A stretch of DNA of 8,537 nt from an uncultured Collinsella sp. (lineage in GTDB: Bacteria > Actinomycetota > Coriobacteriia > Coriobacteriales > Coriobacteriaceae). Location of the stretch: positions 1 to 8,537 of the forward strand of contig USFK01000050.1 in NCBI GenBank assembly GCA_900553935.1, given 5' to 3'. This document shows positions 7,001-8,537 of this stretch, one piece after another (the first letter of the stretch is position 1; the number at the start of each line of letters is the position of its first letter). The translations under genes and the position numbers were made by a program. The notes under the pieces were generated by a model, which was not told where the DNA came from, made no database searches, and saw only the letters and a list, made by a program, of their open reading frames with translations.

Positions 7001-7315
7001 TTTAGCGCGAGCGATATCGACATCGCTCAGATGTGCCTTGCCATCGATGCCCGCACGCCGGTCGACGAGCGCTCGGTGGAAAGCGGCCTGGGCATCTTCG
7101 AAGAGCTTGGTTTCTGCCGCGTTTCGGGGTTTGACGACACCCGTCGCATCGCGATGGCCGAAAACCCCGGCCGCGTGCAATTGAGCAGGTCGATTCGCTA
7201 TTTGGAGGGCTTGCGCTCGCGCATGGAGTTCTCGGCTTTCCGGAGCTGGGCGCTCGATTCGTGCGCTTCTGATATGCTAGCCAAAGTTAACCGCCCGATC
7301 GTACCACGGGCCTAG
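4028..7315 (+). CDS. recJ: RecJ single-strand exonuclease fused to a RecQ-like superfamily 2 helicase
   Basis: A 1095-residue, two-enzyme protein. The RecJ half has the DHH metal motifs GDFDVDG (D91, D93, D95), TVDNG (D149), TDHHE (172-174) and GTVSDMM (D237), then PRLNAAGRM. The DHHA1 part follows with GWHEGVKGIVASRL (from 360) and GGHAG (H420), then an OB region opening LEPFGQGNKVP. The helicase half starts near 620: Walker A GTGRGKS (647-653), VYPLRALVADQ, DEAH box (752-755), MAATATATA, VSTSAFGEGVNLPD (about 898-911) and QMSGRAGRDG (929-938) with both arginine fingers. The C-terminus looks like a winged helix ending NRPIVP. There is no four-cysteine zinc site or HRDC domain as in true RecQ. 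RecJ degrades single-stranded DNA 5' to 3' in RecF-pathway recombination and mismatch repair, and is about 577 residues in E. coli. I chose the ATG at 4028 over the GTG at 3983, which lacks a ribosome site. All catalytic residues are present. Confidence 0.95.
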   Translation: MSSLKTTHRWAVAQQNPELEKELSAGLGIPGLVARIMVAHGITSIEEGQLFLTPSLDRDWADPLVIPGMAVVADRVERAICNHEHIAVFGDFDVDGITSTCLLTEALRTFGADVTPFIPHRFDEGYGLSRAALDRVNELARPQLIVTVDNGIAAKEEVSYLESLGIDLVVTDHHEPSDQVPQGVPLTDPKLEDEGPSRELAGAGVALKLVQVLGERLGKPSYWRSLIEVAALGTVSDMMPLTPENRALVAEGIQQMRVTARPGYIALAALAKADLSTITADGLSFSLIPRLNAAGRMADPKLALDLLLARDPIEASALAAELEEINRQRREIEAELTRDAMAKVEETYDGGRAIVVGGEGWHEGVKGIVASRLTNRYHVPALLFSIEDGIARGSGRSVGKVNLFDAVERCSDLLIRRGGHAGAVGVTIEASKLDEFRRRLSAVLSELSAEDFEDTDEVAATVDLSELNIETIEQISRLEPFGQGNKVPLLAAEGVTMCDRAVVGKTGEHMRFVATDGAASVPAIMFRVPQIDKLINCDSAVDLVFEAVAEHWQGRVKPKLMIKDVLVRDTTAPCVDDPACELRRGVEPTDAGLRLESHKRQTLAQLSYTELTRSLIHSFIGANQPHRAQVEALDALADHQSVLAVMGTGRGKSLIFHVHAAREAVLRGRASIFVYPLRALVADQAYHLSSTMAALGIGVGVLTGETVEAARDDVFAGLASGRTGIVLTTPEFLSIHRDRFARSGRIGFVVIDEAHHAGLAKGGDRSAYLDMPDILKALGDPVVMAATATATAPVVAELARVLPITRTVVDETVRENLQLEDDRDLASRENRLVSIVATGEKTVIYVNSRDQSVELAKTLRKRVPDCAARIAFYNAGLARFDRRRVEEAFRDGSLSCIVSTSAFGEGVNLPDIRHVVLYHMPFGAIEFNQMSGRAGRDGLPAVIHLLYSSRDARINERLLDCYAPERDELVTLYRALQTMWRSNRGKTGDDSFSASDIDIAQMCLAIDARTPVDERSVESGLGIFEELGFCRVSGFDDTRRIAMAENPGRVQLSRSIRYLEGLRSRMEFSAFRSWALDSCASDMLAKVNRPIVPRA

Positions 7316-7330
7316 GGGAAGGGGACCTCG

Positions 7331-8537
7331 ATGGATGCCGCAGCCCGTACCGCCCATGATTCCACCCTCCAGCCGTTTTCGGAGATGGAGCACTATAAGC
7401 ATGCCGATGAGCTGCCGCCCGAGATTATGGCGGACAGCTACGACAAGCTGGAGCGCCTGTGCCTCAAATATATGAATGAGGACGACTTCTCCAAGGTGGA
7501 GCAGGCCTATTGCTTTGCTGCCGAGAAGCACTGCAACCAAAAGCGGCGCTCGGGTGAGATGTACATCAACCATCCCGTCGAGGTGGCTATCATTTTGGCC
7601 GATCTCAAGATGGACTGTGACGTGGTGTGCGCCGCGCTGCTGCACGATACCGTTGAGGATACCGAGACCTCGCTTGCCGATGTTTCCGGCCTGTTTGGCG
7701 ATACGGTGGCCGAGCTCGTCGATGGCGTGACCAAGCTCACCAACATCGAAGTCGATAGCATGGACGAGAAGCAGGCGCTTACGCTGCGCAAGATGTTTCT
7801 CGCCATGTCCAAGGACATCCGCGTTATCATCGTCAAACTTGCCGACCGCCTGCATAACATGCGTACGCTGGCGGCCCTACGCGAGGACCGTCGCCTGTTT
7901 AAGGCCCGCGAGACCATGGACGTGTATGCGCCCCTGGCCGACCGCTTGGGCATGAGCTCTATTAAGTGGGAGCTCGAGGACCTGTCCTTCTTCTACCTGG
8001 AGCCCGATGCCTACCAGCGCATCGCGCGCATGGTAGCCGAGTCGCGCGAGGTTCGCGAGCGCTATCTGGCAGAGACCATCAAGACGCTCACCGACGAGCT
8101 CAACCGCATTGGCCTGGAGGGCTTCCAGATTAATGGCCGTTCCAAGCACTATTGGTCCATCTACCAAAAGATGAAGCGCAAGGGCAAGGAATTCTCCGAG
8201 ATCTACGACCTGGTGGCACTGCGCGTTATTACCCATTCGGTGCGCGATTGCTACTCCACGCTCGGCGCGGTGCACACACTGTGGCACCCCATGCCCGGTC
8301 GCTTTAAAGACTATATCGCCATGCCCAAGGTCAATAACTACCAGTCGCTCCACACGACGGTTATCGGCCCCACGGCTCGTCCGCTTGAGATTCAGATTCG
8401 AACCTACGAGATGCATGAGCAGGCCGAGTACGGCATTGCCGCCCACTGGCTCTATAAGAAGTCGGGCGGATCGTCTGCCTCCAAGACCAACGATGCGCAG
8501 CGTCTGGACGATCAGATTAACTGGCTCAAACATTCGC
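7331..8537 (+). CDS. relA: Bifunctional RelA/SpoT (Rsh) (p)ppGpp synthetase/hydrolase, 3' truncated by window
   Basis: The first 402 residues of a long Rsh enzyme, which makes (p)ppGpp from ATP and GTP or GDP and also hydrolyses it, setting the stringent response in the cytosol. The hydrolase HD domain is intact: H81 (NHPVEVA), HDTVED (H105, D106, E109, D110) and KLADRLHNMRTL (D172). The synthetase domain shows IYDLVALRV (291-299), GRFKDYIAMPKVNNYQSLHT (323-342, exactly the substrate loop) and EIQIRT then MHEQAEYGIAAHW (361-373). Both activities are therefore expected, as in Gram-positive Rel. The TGS and ACT parts would lie beyond the edge. The start is the ATG at 7331 with GGGGAAGGGGA (7315-7325) upstream. 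It lies 15 bases after the recJ stop, so the two are co-transcribed. No stop is reached in the window. Confidence 0.96.
   Translation, partial: MDAAARTAHDSTLQPFSEMEHYKHADELPPEIMADSYDKLERLCLKYMNEDDFSKVEQAYCFAAEKHCNQKRRSGEMYINHPVEVAIILADLKMDCDVVCAALLHDTVEDTETSLADVSGLFGDTVAELVDGVTKLTNIEVDSMDEKQALTLRKMFLAMSKDIRVIIVKLADRLHNMRTLAALREDRRLFKARETMDVYAPLADRLGMSSIKWELEDLSFFYLEPDAYQRIARMVAESREVRERYLAETIKTLTDELNRIGLEGFQINGRSKHYWSIYQKMKRKGKEFSEIYDLVALRVITHSVRDCYSTLGAVHTLWHPMPGRFKDYIAMPKVNNYQSLHTTVIGPTARPLEIQIRTYEMHEQAEYGIAAHWLYKKSGGSSASKTNDAQRLDDQINWLKHS

Overview
This window looks like the chromosome of a Gram-positive, high-GC gut actinobacterium of the class Coriobacteriia, most like Collinsella. That is an inference from the GC-rich codon use, a RecJ fused to a helicase, the PadR/DUF1700 operon style and the overall protein flavour. 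No rRNA or other taxonomic marker is present.

Layout. Positions 1 to about 540 are decayed mobile DNA. A C-terminal piece of an IS110-family transposase lies on the minus strand (1-247), followed by a plus-strand remnant of a ParB-type partition protein scattered over all three frames (about 301-530). This debris abuts, and seems to have truncated, the third gene of a small minus-strand operon: PadR regulator (1721-1401), DUF1700/HAAS membrane protein (1414-782), and a membrane-anchored, putatively DUF4097-like protein cut to 91 residues (767-492). The operon has a near-consensus sigma-A promoter (TTGACA, 17 bp, TATAGT) with a 10-bp inverted repeat laid over it, which suggests PadR autoregulation.

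Positions 1796-1935 hold an intergenic REP-like block (a hairpin plus related GGGGACGT motifs). Then comes cutC on the plus strand (2006-2683), convergent with a BASS-type (bile acid:Na+ symporter family) membrane transporter on the minus strand (3751-2753).

The right half is a housekeeping plus-strand operon. A TATAAT promoter near 3914 leads into a structured 5' leader with a 21-codon upstream ORF. That ORF overlaps the start of a 1095-residue protein joining a complete RecJ exonuclease (DHH, DHHA1 and OB parts) to a RecQ-like superfamily 2 helicase (4028-7315). Fifteen bases later begins a bifunctional RelA/SpoT (p)ppGpp synthetase/hydrolase that runs off the right edge (7331 onward). In many Firmicutes recJ and relA are separated by apt; here they are directly adjacent.

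The most distinctive item is the RecJ-RecQ-like fusion, which puts a 5'-3' single-strand nuclease and a helicase in one chain, a job done by separate RecJ and RecQ in E. coli. I see no CRISPR array, tRNA, rRNA or clear Rho-independent terminator, and no convincing wholly new multi-gene system.
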